Numbered from the stretch's first letter, positions 52,837 through 63,218 are shown. The stretch is DNA of 64,000 bases from Scytonema millei VB511283 (GCF_000817735.3 NZ_JTJC03000017.1:124001-188000); one strand, 5' to 3'. Notes: generated by a model not told the origin, from the sequence alone. Program-made: numbers and translations.

Positions 52837-52866
52837 GTCGTAAGTCGTAAGTCGTAAGTCGTAAGT
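52834..52866. repeat. Heptamer tandem repeat TAAGTCG
   Basis: Four to five units that begin at the ureA stop codon (TAA at 52834-52836 is the start of the first unit). Confidence 0.85.
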
Positions 52867-52984
52867 GAAGAAAAAACGATTGTGAATATATTACTAGCTA
52901 CGACTTGTTCGAGCGGGAGGATGACTTTACACTTTGTAATTTTTTCTAAACTGAGAAGAGTAGAGGTATTGAAACACTCGAATT

Positions 52985-53629
52985 ATGATTTTGCGCCCTC
53001 ACGACCGGATCAAGTTAGACGATACCAATGACCAGCAGTTCTATTCTTTTCCGCGATTTGTCACCCATGTGGATGATAATTTCATTCAACAGCTAACTCA
53101 GCTCTACAGGGAACGCCTCAAACCCCAGACTCGGATTTTTGACATGATGAGTAGCTGGGTATCTCACCTCCCAGAGGAGATGGAATTTGCTCATGTAGAG
53201 GGACACGGGATGAATGAGGAGGAACTAGCCCGCAATCCTCGGTTGCATCATTATTTCGTGCAAAATCTGAATGAGAATCCTAAATTTCCGCTACTAGACC
53301 AAGATTTCGACGCAGTTTTGAATACTGTTTCAATCCAGTACTTGCAGTATCCAGAAGCAGTGTTTAACGAGATTCATCGGATTCTGAAACCGAGCGGAAT
53401 TGTCATCATCAGCTTTTCCAACCGCATGTTTTACCAAAAAGCAATTCAGGCTTGGCGCGATGGGACGGAATCGAGTCGGGTAGAATTAGTCAAACAGTAT
53501 TTTCGAGCTGTACCAGGATTCTCCGAACCCGAACTTATTGCCCATCAGTCCGGCACTAATAATTTCATCCAGTGGCTAGGTGTCGGTGCGAAAGATCCGT
53601 TTTATGCTGTCATTGCTCAGCGCATCTAA
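52985..53629 (+). CDS. Methyltransferase-like protein lacking the glycine-rich SAM loop
   Basis: Protein of 214 residues. The middle and C-terminal parts match class I methyltransferases of type 11: DFDAVLNTVSIQYLQYPEAV, then FNEIHRILKPSGIVIISFSN. At the place where motif I (DxGxGxG) should be, the sequence reads TRIFDMMSSWVSHLPEEM, without glycines. It may bind a cofactor differently or be non-catalytic. No signal peptide. The substrate is unknown. It interrupts what would normally be a ureABC order. Confidence 0.78.
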   Translation: MILRPHDRIKLDDTNDQQFYSFPRFVTHVDDNFIQQLTQLYRERLKPQTRIFDMMSSWVSHLPEEMEFAHVEGHGMNEEELARNPRLHHYFVQNLNENPKFPLLDQDFDAVLNTVSIQYLQYPEAVFNEIHRILKPSGIVIISFSNRMFYQKAIQAWRDGTESSRVELVKQYFRAVPGFSEPELIAHQSGTNNFIQWLGVGAKDPFYAVIAQRI

Positions 53630-53699
53630 AATCTTCCGAAACTAAACCAAGCGATCGCCAGAATAAATGATAAGTGTAAGGAATCGAGCAGGAGGCGTT

Positions 53700-54215
53700 A
53701 TGTTTTTTCGTCAAGGGCGTAAAATTTTAGTGGCGTTAATGCTGTCATTGTTACTATTTACTACGGCATGTACGGCTACAAAAACTCCAGGGCGGTTTGA
53801 CCAAGCACAACAGGTCAGCAATCAGCAAAAAAGCGGTCAAGCAGTAGCAAAAGAGGCGACTCAGGGCAGCGAGTTCAATCGATTTTTCCCAGCCGCTAGC
53901 GGTGAATTTCAACGGGTTTATACTCAAGAGAAAAAAGGTTTTGCTGAGGCAAAATTGAAGAAAGATGGTAAAGATCTGGCAATGCTGTCTATTTCCGATA
54001 CCAAGAGCTTGCCCACTGCCGCAGCAAAATTTAAGACAAGTACAAAACAAATTAACGGTTATCCTGCTGTAGAAGTTGGCACGACACAAACAGCAGTATT
54101 AGTGGGCGATCGCTATCAAGTTAAAGTATTATCTCGCGATCCATCTTTTACAGCTAGCGATCGCGAAGCTTGGTTAAAAAAATTCAACCTCAATGGACTC
54201 TCAAAATTGCAATAA
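53700..54215 (+). CDS. Small lipoprotein of unknown function
   Basis: Protein of 171 residues from ATG 53700 (AGGAGGCGTT just upstream, which decides the start over 53667). It has a lipoprotein signal peptide (FFRQGRKILVALMLSLLLFT) with lipobox TTAC. The mature part (FNRFFPAASGEFQRVYTQEK, KFKTSTKQINGYPAVEVG, YQVKVLSRDPSF) looks like a small alpha/beta domain seen in other cyanobacterial lipoproteins, but I cannot name a family. Probably anchored to a membrane on the periplasmic side. Confidence 0.85.
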   Translation: MFFRQGRKILVALMLSLLLFTTACTATKTPGRFDQAQQVSNQQKSGQAVAKEATQGSEFNRFFPAASGEFQRVYTQEKKGFAEAKLKKDGKDLAMLSISDTKSLPTAAAKFKTSTKQINGYPAVEVGTTQTAVLVGDRYQVKVLSRDPSFTASDREAWLKKFNLNGLSKLQ

Positions 54216-54236
54216 ATTAGTCATTCAGCGATCGCC

Positions 54237-54264
54237 AATGACAAATGACAAATGACAAATGACT
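54237..54264. repeat. Heptamer tandem repeat ATGACAA
   Basis: Four ATGACAA/ATGACTA units between the lipoprotein gene and the next gene, ending near its ribosome-binding site AAGGAG. Confidence 0.85.
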
Positions 54265-54280
54265 AATCAAGGAGTTTAAT

Positions 54281-55168
54281 ATGAGCAAATCAATTATTGA
54301 GTTGGTAGACGGACTATCTACTAACAATATGACTGTTTCCATGCTGCGATCGCTTGATTTTGTGATTCCGGGGCAGTGGAATAATTTAGTTGGCTTTGAA
54401 AATACAATTCGTACCGTTACAGGCGAGATTGACGAAAGTATTATTCAACAAGTTGGCGAACGGGCAATCTATCTTTACAACGATCGCTCTCAAGGATATC
54501 AAAGAGCGATGTGGTTATATCAAACTGTAGATAGTACTGATAAAGCTCTAGGTGCAGCAGCTTTAGCAAATAAAGTTGGGGAAAAAATTCCGCTTTTAGG
54601 TTTCTTAAATAAAGTCACTCCTAAAGCTGATAAAGCCCAAACTATCGACTTAACTTTAAAATTAGTCGTCGAGTTGCTCGCTTTTTGTCAAATTAACGGT
54701 ATCCCTGGCGATAGTATTGGTGATTTCGTCAATTCCCTGGCTGATTACAGCGGCGAATCTTTGATGCGCATGGTGGCTTTAGTTTGCGTCGATGGCTTGA
54801 TTCCTTTTGGTCCTGATTTTATTCAAAAGGCTTTAGCAACTTTAGATAAAACGAGTCCCCAGGAATTAGAGAAAAACTCTACCTTCCAAAATATCAATAG
54901 CGATATTCCAGGGAGTAACTCCGCCAGTAAGTTGAACTTTATCGGCGAAAGTTTTAACTCTGTCACGGGGTGGATGAACGATTTAGTCGTTTCTCGTGGA
55001 TTAACGCCGCAAAAAGTTGTCAGCAACCTACAAGGTTTTATCGAAGTTGCTGACGATAAGTTAGACTATCTTGCTGCTTTTCTGGATGTTTCAACTAATT
55101 ATTACGAACATACAGGAACCCAAACCTTAGCGCGACGGTTAATTGAAAGAGCAGTAGCAGAAATATAA
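54281..55168 (+). CDS. Conserved hypothetical helical protein
   Basis: Protein of 295 residues, mostly helical by composition, with no membrane segment or signal peptide. I do not recognise a family. Notable stretches are GFENTIRTVTGEIDESIIQQ, ERAIYLYNDRSQGYQRAMWL, GESLMRMVALVCVDGLIPFG and SFNSVTGWMNDLVVSRGLTP. AAGGAGTTTAAT gives a strong start. Codon use resembles its neighbours. A TGTAGAGGCG palindrome follows its stop by 17 bp. The protein looks real, but function is unknown. Confidence 0.8.
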   Translation: MSKSIIELVDGLSTNNMTVSMLRSLDFVIPGQWNNLVGFENTIRTVTGEIDESIIQQVGERAIYLYNDRSQGYQRAMWLYQTVDSTDKALGAAALANKVGEKIPLLGFLNKVTPKADKAQTIDLTLKLVVELLAFCQINGIPGDSIGDFVNSLADYSGESLMRMVALVCVDGLIPFGPDFIQKALATLDKTSPQELEKNSTFQNINSDIPGSNSASKLNFIGESFNSVTGWMNDLVVSRGLTPQKVVSNLQGFIEVADDKLDYLAAFLDVSTNYYEHTGTQTLARRLIERAVAEI

Positions 55169-55184
55169 GTTTGATGTAGACATT

Positions 55185-55213
55185 TGTAGAGGCGTACGCA
55201 TAGCGTCTCTACA
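55185..55213. repeat. TGTAGAGGCG palindrome
   Basis: TGTAGAGGCG and CGTCTCTACA arms (one mismatch) 17 bp beyond the preceding stop codon; same family as 44281-44310 and 61344-61367. It may serve as a terminator on the plus strand. Confidence 0.75.
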
Positions 55214-55363
55214 TTCCAAGCTTTTTTCACAAAATCTCTACAGCAAAGTCTCTCTGTAGGGGGATTGATTTTTAGCAATCGATCCTCTACATTCTCCTAT
55301 CAATAAGTCTTGCTCGTATTCGCTATATCAAATTATACCAAACTAAAGCTAGTAGTAAATAAT

Positions 55364-55738
55364 ATGGAAGAAACATTTGAACTAACAGAATTACAACCTG
55401 AAGATTTGGAAACAATTAAAGTTGACTCTTTAGCAGAGCTAGACAGTTTAATAGCAGAAAAATTCAATCTATTCGTACGTCCCTATTCTACAGACATCAG
55501 AGCTGCATTAGAATTAGTGGCTTGGGATTTAGAAAATTCAGATGCACCTCACTTTGAGTTATTTCGAGTTGAGGAACATTCTTTACCAGGATTACCTTTT
55601 GTGGCTAGCTTTATCCCAAATGGCGTTTGGGGTTATGGTGAAACTGCGCCTCTAGCAATTTGTCAAGCAGCACTATTTCGACACAAACAAATTAAGTTTG
55701 AGCTATCAGTCAATTCGTATAGTAGCGAACGAACTTGA
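55364..55738 (+). CDS. Small acidic hypothetical protein
   Basis: Protein of 124 residues from ATG 55364 (MEETFELTELQPEDLETIKV). The upstream frame to 55310 looks non-coding. The N-terminal third is very acidic. The rest contains RPYSTDIRAALELVAWDLEN, FVASFIPNGVWGYGETAPLA and ICQAALFRHKQ, a pattern that resembles small cyanobacterial phage-ABA-sandwich-like proteins, but this is uncertain. No signal peptide. Confidence 0.7.
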   Translation: MEETFELTELQPEDLETIKVDSLAELDSLIAEKFNLFVRPYSTDIRAALELVAWDLENSDAPHFELFRVEEHSLPGLPFVASFIPNGVWGYGETAPLAICQAALFRHKQIKFELSVNSYSSERT

Positions 55739-55749
55739 AAAATCGTCTG

Positions 55750-55779
55750 CTTCCTACTCCTTGCTCCCTGCTCCCTGCT
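55750..55779. repeat. Heptamer tandem repeat TGCTCCC upstream of nagB
   Basis: About four units of CTTCCTA/CTTGCTC/CCTGCTC type, the complement of the GGGAGCA arrays at 13807 and 50427. Confidence 0.75.
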
Positions 55780-55816
55780 ATATATAGAGTGGCGGTACGC
55801 TTGTAAGGCTGTTTAA

Positions 55817-56635
55817 ATGTCTTCTCTTCCTCACAACTTCCAAACCGACACACTCGCTAAAATTTTTCCAGTAGATGCGCTGACAGTACGTTTGTACGAT
55901 CGCACTGATGAACTTACCACAGACGCAGCTAAGATCGCGCAACGCTATTTACAAAACTTACTGACGCAGCAAGATACTGCTACGGTAATATTAGCAACTG
56001 GCAATTCTCAAATTGATTTTCTCTCAAAATTGGTAAATTTAGGTGAGATAGACTGGTCGCGAATTGTCTTTTTCCATCTCGATGAATACTTAGGAATTAA
56101 TGCTAACCATCCGGCAAGTTTTCGACGTTACTTACGCGAACGAGTCGAACAGAAAGTCAATCCAGCAGCATTTCACTATATTGAAGGCGATACCGTACAA
56201 CCGCTAGCAGAATGCGATCGCTACACTAAGTTATTATTGTCACAGCCTATCGACCTATGTTGTTTGGGATTAGGAGGCAACGGACACTTAGCATTTAACG
56301 AACCATCAGTAGCAGATTTTCAAGATCCTCACTACATAAAACTCGTAAAATTAGAATTGTCTACCCGTCAGCAACAAGTTAACCAAGGCTATTTTACCAA
56401 TATTGAAGTCGTACCACAATATGCTTTTACGCTGACAATTCCAGCAATTTGTTTAGCACAAAAAATATTTTGTTTTGCACCGGGAAAGCATAAAGCTAAA
56501 GCAGTGCAGCAGATGTTAGAAAAAGTAGTTTCTCCAGCAATTCCTGCTTCTGTACTGCGCGATCAAAGGGAAACGGCATTGTTTTTAGATGCAGATTCAG
56601 CTAACCTTTTAAGTCAGTCAAAAGTTAAAAGTTAA
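55817..56635 (+). CDS. Glucosamine-6-phosphate deaminase / 6-phosphogluconolactonase family
   Basis: Isomerase-deaminase of 272 residues. The active-site pattern LGLGGNGHLAFNEP is diagnostic of NagB. RIVFFHLDEYLGINANHPAS and TVILATGNSQIDFL are also conserved. It converts glucosamine 6-phosphate to fructose 6-phosphate and ammonia. The last residues (SQSKVKS) are read from a TCAAAAG/TTAAAAG array, so the native C-terminus has been replaced or extended by a few repeat codons. No other amino-sugar genes are adjacent. Confidence 0.9.
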   Translation: MSSLPHNFQTDTLAKIFPVDALTVRLYDRTDELTTDAAKIAQRYLQNLLTQQDTATVILATGNSQIDFLSKLVNLGEIDWSRIVFFHLDEYLGINANHPASFRRYLRERVEQKVNPAAFHYIEGDTVQPLAECDRYTKLLLSQPIDLCCLGLGGNGHLAFNEPSVADFQDPHYIKLVKLELSTRQQQVNQGYFTNIEVVPQYAFTLTIPAICLAQKIFCFAPGKHKAKAVQQMLEKVVSPAIPASVLRDQRETALFLDADSANLLSQSKVKS

Positions 56636-56646
56636 AAGTCAAAAAC
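56616..56646. repeat. Heptamer repeat TCAAAAG/TTAAAAG at the nagB end
   Basis: Four units spanning the last codons and stop (TAA) of the nagB-like gene. Confidence 0.8.
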
Positions 56647-56747
56647 TTAAATTTAAGTTTTTGTACGTTCGGATTCTTGGACTGAAACCTACATAAACAT
56701 GAAACTAATAACTGCTCGTGCGCTCCCTGCTCCCTATCAACTACGCA

Positions 56748-57551
56748 ATGAATTTTACTCATAAAACGATTTTGATTACAGGTGCTTCTGCTGGCATCGG
56801 GCAAGCACTGGCGATCGCCCTAGCCGAACGTGGGGCAAAATTAGTATTGGCTGCAAGAAGTCAAACCGATTTAGCAGCAACAGCTAAAATTTGTCTAGAA
56901 AAGGGAGGAAATGCGATCGCTGTCCCTACTGACGTGACACAGCCGCAAGCTTGTCAGCACTTAGTTGAGATGGCAGTCAAAAATTTCGGTCAAATTGATA
57001 TTTTGGTAAATAATGCTGGTATTTCCGCGATCGCTCGGTTTGAAGAAATTACAGACTTGTCGATTTTCGAGCAAATTATGCGGGTGAATTATCTCGGTGC
57101 GGTATATTGCACCCATTACGCCTTACCTTACCTGAAAGCTAGTCAGGGGCTGTTGGTGGCGGTTTCTTCGCTTTCGGGTAAAACAGGAATCCCCACGCGC
57201 TCGGCATATGTCGCCAGCAAGCACGCCATGCAAGGCTTTTTCGACACGCTGAGGATTGAATTACGGGGAACGGGAGTTGACGTTCTAGTTATCTCACCTG
57301 GATTTGTCGCCACTGATATCCGTCAACGCGCATTTGGTGGTGATGGTAAGCCGTTGGGGAAAAATCTGCGGGACGAAACGCAAGATACTATGTCTGTAGA
57401 AGAATGCGTGCGTCAGATCTTGGTAGGTATGGAACGACGACGGCGAGAAACAATTTTGACGCTGAAAGGACGAGTGTTACCTTGGGCAAGATTAGTCGCA
57501 CCTGGGTTGGTAGATCGGATTGCTGCACGTTCGGCGCGGTTACAGTCTTAG
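56748..57551 (+). CDS. Short-chain dehydrogenase/reductase
   Basis: NAD(P)-dependent SDR of 267 residues. The cofactor motif is ITGASAGIGQALAIALAERG. NNAGISAIA is the structural Asn motif. The catalytic Ser (AVSSLSGKTG) and YxxxK (YVASKHAMQGFF) are present. LVISPGFVATDIRQRAF follows. ATG 56748 (MNFTHKTILITG) is chosen; the frame upstream to 56718 reads a short CTCCCTG repeat. Substrate unknown, resembling the DltE/YqjQ-like cyanobacterial SDRs. Confidence 0.9.
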   Translation: MNFTHKTILITGASAGIGQALAIALAERGAKLVLAARSQTDLAATAKICLEKGGNAIAVPTDVTQPQACQHLVEMAVKNFGQIDILVNNAGISAIARFEEITDLSIFEQIMRVNYLGAVYCTHYALPYLKASQGLLVAVSSLSGKTGIPTRSAYVASKHAMQGFFDTLRIELRGTGVDVLVISPGFVATDIRQRAFGGDGKPLGKNLRDETQDTMSVEECVRQILVGMERRRRETILTLKGRVLPWARLVAPGLVDRIAARSARLQS

Positions 57552-57638
57552 TAATTGCATTTAAGATATTGTCACGCAAAGGCGCATACGTGGAGCGTTC
57601 TCGTAGAGTAGGCGCAAAGAAGGATGCTAAAGATATAG

Positions 57639-59543
57639 CTAAATATTGCTAAACCAGTGGGTGATTCCTTGGGCGATCGCGCTGGCTAGTTGTTGTTGTG
57701 CTTGCAGGTTGACAATCCATTCAAATTCGTAGGGGTTAATCATAAATCCTAGTTCTAATAATATTGTCGGGGCTGAAGCGGGACGAGTTAAAGCGAGGTT
57801 GTTCCAGTACAGTCCGTAGTCAGGGCGGTTCAGTTTTTGAACTAAATAACCATGTAAAAATCTGGCGAGATCGTGTGCTTGGGGATGATACCAAAAGGCG
57901 GCTAATCCTTGAGTTTTCATAGCATCGCCTGCATCTGGCAGAGCATTGTAATGTAGGGAAATTGCGATCGCAGGGTCAATTTTATCGATTATGGTTACTC
58001 GATCTGGTAACGATAAATCTATATCACTTTCCCGCGTCATGTAAACCGTAGCGCCGCGTTTTTCTAGTTGTTCTCGAACTAATTTAGACATTAGTAAATT
58101 GATATCTTTTTCAGGATAACCCGTTGGTCCCAAAGCCCCAGTTTCCTTCCCTCCATGTCCAGGATCGAGTAGTATTTTGATTCCAGCAAGAGGGGAGTTG
58201 GGAGTCGGGAGTCGGTAGGGGCGGGTTTCCAAACCCGCCCGTACAGGAGTCGGGAGTTGGGAGTCAGAAGCTTGTAATTTTGAATTTTGAATTTTGACTT
58301 GTCTCCCCGTCCTTGGTTGATGTCGCAGTGTCAATATCAAACTCGTACCGTCATACCTCAACTTATAGCCCCATTGCTGTTGAGATTTGAGGTTAAAAAT
58401 ATATTCCAAGCGATCGGGTGTGACTTGCTGCCAATCGAGGCGAGAAATAATTGGGTCGTCGTCGAAGCGGATTGTGTCGGTTTGAGCAGTAGTATTATGT
58501 AGAGTCAAAGTTAAACTGCGATCGCCTTGCTTGATACTCACGGGTACGGGGACTTGTAGCGGAAACACGATTTCTGTTGCCCCAGGTACGCGACGGGCGC
58601 TGACACTCCGAATTAGCGATCGCGGTGGGATCGCTCCTGGTATGATTCTAGTTTCCTTACTATTAATCCAACCGCCATAGTCTAAGCGCAACCATTCCCC
58701 TTCTTTGCCTGTAACTGCTGCCCGCGTACCCTTGGGTAAAGGTGTGAGGCGAGAGTAATCGGTACTTGCACCAGTTCGCGCTACTCCTTCATTTGCCGTG
58801 ACTTCGACGACTGCTAAATTCGCGGGTGAGAGGATTGTAACTTTCCCTGGACTTGGTTGAGTCACAGTTTGACCGTTTAATGTTAGTTGAAACTGTGGTT
58901 GAATTCCAGAACCAGGAGTGAAACCGCCAGAAATAGCATTATTGCCATCTACGAAATTACCTAATTCTGGTAGAGTGGTACACCCTTGATATTGCCCAGA
59001 TGTTAATTGGCGAGTTGGCTGATTTCGTCCGGTTAAAAGTGCAGAGTTAGCTGGCAGTTGTACTTGTTGTATTTGGGGAAAAAGGCGAATGTTATCTTTG
59101 CCCAATTGAACGGAAACTACAGATTGAGGAGGAGCGATCGCGCTAAAACAAACTAATTCTCCTGGCATTCTGGCTATATCGACATTAGGAGTCAAGGAAT
59201 CTTTACCAAATGCCAATCCTACAGGTGGTACGGGGGTTGTATCCTGTCGCTGTACCTTTAATTGCACCTGTTGGTTTTGATATTGCAACGTAAATGTATT
59301 ATCTCCTACCTGCAAGGGAAAACTAGGGGCAAAATGTCCGGCGCGACTGCGTTCTATCGGCTTACCGTTAACCAAAACTTTACCCGAAGGTGGTGCTGTT
59401 CCTACTAAAAAGATGCGATCTGCTACTGTTTGATGGTTCGCAGGGGGATAAACTACCGCTAGTGGCTGTTTTGCTCCAACCGGACGCACCATCAGCAGAA
59501 TAAAGATAGTTCCGAGAAAGAATAATCCGAAAAGTTTTTTCAC
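57639..59543 (-). CDS. N-acetylmuramoyl-L-alanine amidase with AMIN domain
   Basis: Periplasmic peptidoglycan amidase of 634 residues (AmiC-like). Residues 1-25 form a signal peptide. An SH3-like domain (about 255-300, RLTPLPKGTRAAVTGKEGEW) is followed by an AMIN-type domain (about 320-410). The catalytic amidase_3 domain (about 451-625) has zinc ligands in ILLDPGHGGKETGALGP, an acid in MTRESDIDLSLPDR, SLHYNALPD and a final ILLELGFMIN. A segment at about 414-450 between the AMIN and catalytic domains is translated from heptamer repeats and a dispersed palindrome (RAGLETRPY). In filamentous relatives such enzymes make septal nanopores. Confidence 0.93.
   Translation of the reverse strand: MKKLFGLFFLGTIFILLMVRPVGAKQPLAVVYPPANHQTVADRIFLVGTAPPSGKVLVNGKPIERSRAGHFAPSFPLQVGDNTFTLQYQNQQVQLKVQRQDTTPVPPVGLAFGKDSLTPNVDIARMPGELVCFSAIAPPQSVVSVQLGKDNIRLFPQIQQVQLPANSALLTGRNQPTRQLTSGQYQGCTTLPELGNFVDGNNAISGGFTPGSGIQPQFQLTLNGQTVTQPSPGKVTILSPANLAVVEVTANEGVARTGASTDYSRLTPLPKGTRAAVTGKEGEWLRLDYGGWINSKETRIIPGAIPPRSLIRSVSARRVPGATEIVFPLQVPVPVSIKQGDRSLTLTLHNTTAQTDTIRFDDDPIISRLDWQQVTPDRLEYIFNLKSQQQWGYKLRYDGTSLILTLRHQPRTGRQVKIQNSKLQASDSQLPTPVRAGLETRPYRLPTPNSPLAGIKILLDPGHGGKETGALGPTGYPEKDINLLMSKLVREQLEKRGATVYMTRESDIDLSLPDRVTIIDKIDPAIAISLHYNALPDAGDAMKTQGLAAFWYHPQAHDLARFLHGYLVQKLNRPDYGLYWNNLALTRPASAPTILLELGFMINPYEFEWIVNLQAQQQLASAIAQGITHWFSNI
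58194..58302. repeat. Composite repeat inside amiC with GTAGGGGCGGGTTT palindrome
   Basis: GGGAGTC heptamers, the palindrome at 58215-58244 (GTAGGGGCGGGTTT, CC, AAACCCGCCCGTAC), more GGGAGTC units, then TTGAATT heptamers. The 36-codon block is in frame in the interdomain linker. The palindrome matches the one inside purH. Confidence 0.88.
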
Positions 59544-59560
59544 GCCAAAATAGGGGAATT

Positions 59561-59617
59561 AGGGAGTCGGGAGTCGGGAGTCGGGGATTTTGACTTTTGA
59601 CTTTTGACTTTTGACTT
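59561..59617. repeat. Heptamer arrays GGGAGTC and TTTTGAC in the amiC-pyrG divergent gap
   Basis: About three GGGAGTC units followed by four TTTTGAC units occupy most of the 152-bp divergent intergenic region. Confidence 0.85.
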
Positions 59618-59659
59618 AATCCCCAGCCCCTCGATAATATGTCACAATTATCGGGGTGA

Positions 59660-61333
<1,674 letters not shown>

Positions 61334-61343
61334 AGCGGTTAGT

Positions 61344-61367
61344 AGAGACGTTACGTGTAACGTCTCT
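61344..61367. terminator. AGAGACGTTACG palindrome between convergent pyrG and Nif11-like gene
   Basis: AGAGACGTTACG and TGTAACGTCTCT arms, 10 bp after the pyrG stop and 11 bp from the convergent Nif11-like stop. It belongs to the TGTAGAGACG family. A bidirectional terminator role is inferred from position. Confidence 0.55.
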
Positions 61368-61378
61368 CAAAGTGGACA

Positions 61379-61612
61379 TTATCTAGGCATTAAGCGCCGT
61401 CTGGGAGAAATTCCTGGGTTGATTACCGCAGCAAACTCTTCAGGGGTTAGTTTACCAATCTGAGCATCCAATTCGGCAACTGTGAATTTGTATCCTCGCT
61501 CAGCTGCAATTTGAATGAAAGCTTCTGGTTCAGTTGTAGCCTTGAGTTTAGCCTTCAATGCCTCATCTTGATGTATGGCTTTAAAAAAGCGGGCAGCATG
61601 TTCTTGGGTCAT
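61379..61612 (-). CDS. Nif11-like leader peptide family protein
   Basis: Peptide of 77 residues. MTQEHAARFFKAIHQDEALK, KATTEPEAFIQIAAERGYKF and TVAELDAQIGKLTPEEFAAV match the Nif11 domain used as leader in some ribosomal peptide natural products and also found as stand-alone proteins in nitrogen-fixing cyanobacteria. The tail after the domain (INPGISPRRRLMPR) is short and basic, lacks Cys, Ser and Thr clusters and has no GG cleavage site. No modification enzyme or peptidase-transporter is adjacent. Stand-alone regulatory use is therefore at least as likely as a natural-product precursor. Confidence 0.82.
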   Translation of the reverse strand: MTQEHAARFFKAIHQDEALKAKLKATTEPEAFIQIAAERGYKFTVAELDAQIGKLTPEEFAAVINPGISPRRRLMPR

Positions 61613-61935
61613 ATAAATCTCCTGCTGTTAAAGAGCAATTAAATCTAGTGACTCATGAGCGAAGTTTGACAAAGTTAACTCCACTCCCCACCCAAACTGC
61701 GATCGCACCTAAATTCGCAAAGATTTTATCTAGCTGCTCCTGTATCTGTGAGCATAGACCCTTTTCTGAAAAAAATTCATCAAATCTTGATATAAATTAA
61801 AGTTGTTGGTAACAATGTAAACAAAAATTGGTTAACGGTTGACGGTTGACGGTTAACTGACAACTGACAACTGACAACTGATAACTGGTCGCTGGTCACT
61901 GATAAAGTGGTATTGCTGCTAATTCTGAAACAATC
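61613..61935. other. Intergenic region upstream of dxr with heptamer arrays
   Basis: About 320 bases. From 61830 to about 61900 lie GGTTGAC units, then CAACTGA units (x4) and GCTGGTC-like units. Promoters for the Nif11-like gene and dxr must lie here. No further ORF or RNA was recognised. Confidence 0.6.
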
Positions 61936-63132
61936 GTGAAAGCAATTACTCTCCTGGGATCGACTGGTTCTATTGGTACTCAAACTCTGGATATTGTGGC
62001 ACAGCACCCCGACCAATTTCGGATTGTCGGGTTGGCGGCTGGACGCAACGTGGAAATGCTGGCGGCGCAAATTCGGCAGTTTAAACCGAGTATTGCGGCT
62101 ATCTGCGATATGGATAAGTTATCAGAGTTGAAGGAGGCGATCGCAGATCTCGACCCACAGCCGATTATATTGGCAGGAGAAGAGGGTATTGTAGAAGTTG
62201 CCCGTTATGGCGATGCCGAAAGCGTGGTGACGGGAATTGTCGGCTGTGCGGGGTTGCTACCCACAATTGCGGCGATTGAGGCGGGTAAAGATATTGCATT
62301 GGCAAATAAAGAAACTTTGATTGCGGGTGGTCCCGTTGTCTTACCATTAGTAGAAAAACACGGAATTAAACTTTTACCCGCAGATTCGGAACACTCGGCT
62401 ATTTTTCAGTGTCTTCAAGGCGTACCAGAACGCGGTTTGCGGCGAATTTTACTTACGGCTTCTGGGGGTTCTTTCCGCGATTTACCTGTAGAAAAGTTAG
62501 CAAATGTCACCGTTGCCGATGCTTTAAAACATCCTAACTGGACGATGGGACGGAAAATTACAATCGATTCAGCGACGTTGATGAATAAGGGATTGGAAGT
62601 CATTGAAGCTCATTACTTATTTGGATTAGATTACGATCGCATCGATATTGTCATCCATCCCCAAAGTATTATCCATTCTTTAATTGAATTACAAGATACT
62701 TCGGTATTAGCACAACTAGGCTGGGCAGATATGCGCTTACCGTTGCTATATGCCATGTCATATCCAGACAGGATTTATACTGATTGGAAGCAATTAGATC
62801 TCGTAGAAATTGGCAGTTTAACTTTTAAAGCCCCAGACCACGATAAATATCCTTGTATGCAATTAGCATATAGCGCGGGTCGTGCAGGTGGCTCGATGCC
62901 AGCAGTTTTAAATGCCGCTAACGAACAAGCTGTAGCCTTATTTTTAGAAGAAAAAATTCGCTTTTTAGATATTCCTCGCTGTATCGAACTCGTTTGCGAT
63001 CGCCACTCTTCCGATAACTGTTCTACCCCATCTTTAGATGACATTGTAGCAGCAGATCGTTGGGCGAGACAAGAAGTATTAACAGCTAGCGAAGATCTGA
63101 GTAAAGACGATCGGTTAATTACTTTACGATAG
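61936..63132 (+). CDS. dxr: 1-deoxy-D-xylulose 5-phosphate reductoisomerase
   Basis: Second step of the MEP isoprenoid pathway; 398 residues, standard length. NADPH motif is [20 protein letters not shown]. Catalytic regions include [30 protein letters not shown], and [23 protein letters not shown] is the start (61936-61938), deduced because the conserved [11 protein letters not shown] begins at the next codon. No strong ribosome-binding site is visible. Confidence 0.96.
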   Translation: MKAITLLGSTGSIGTQTLDIVAQHPDQFRIVGLAAGRNVEMLAAQIRQFKPSIAAICDMDKLSELKEAIADLDPQPIILAGEEGIVEVARYGDAESVVTGIVGCAGLLPTIAAIEAGKDIALANKETLIAGGPVVLPLVEKHGIKLLPADSEHSAIFQCLQGVPERGLRRILLTASGGSFRDLPVEKLANVTVADALKHPNWTMGRKITIDSATLMNKGLEVIEAHYLFGLDYDRIDIVIHPQSIIHSLIELQDTSVLAQLGWADMRLPLLYAMSYPDRIYTDWKQLDLVEIGSLTFKAPDHDKYPCMQLAYSAGRAGGSMPAVLNAANEQAVALFLEEKIRFLDIPRCIELVCDRHSSDNCSTPSLDDIVAADRWARQEVLTASEDLSKDDRLITLR

Positions 63133-63184
63133 ATCGCTCGGCAAACTTTTGTTCATTTAAGCTGCCCAACTATAGGTTCAATCG

Positions 63185-63216
63185 TTTTGAATTTTAACTT
63201 TTAACTTTTGGCTTTT
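63185..63216. repeat. Heptamer repeat TTTTAAC/TTTTGGC
   Basis: Four imperfect 7-bp units ending a few bases before the ATG of the next gene at 63219. Confidence 0.7.
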
Positions 63217-63218
63217 CC

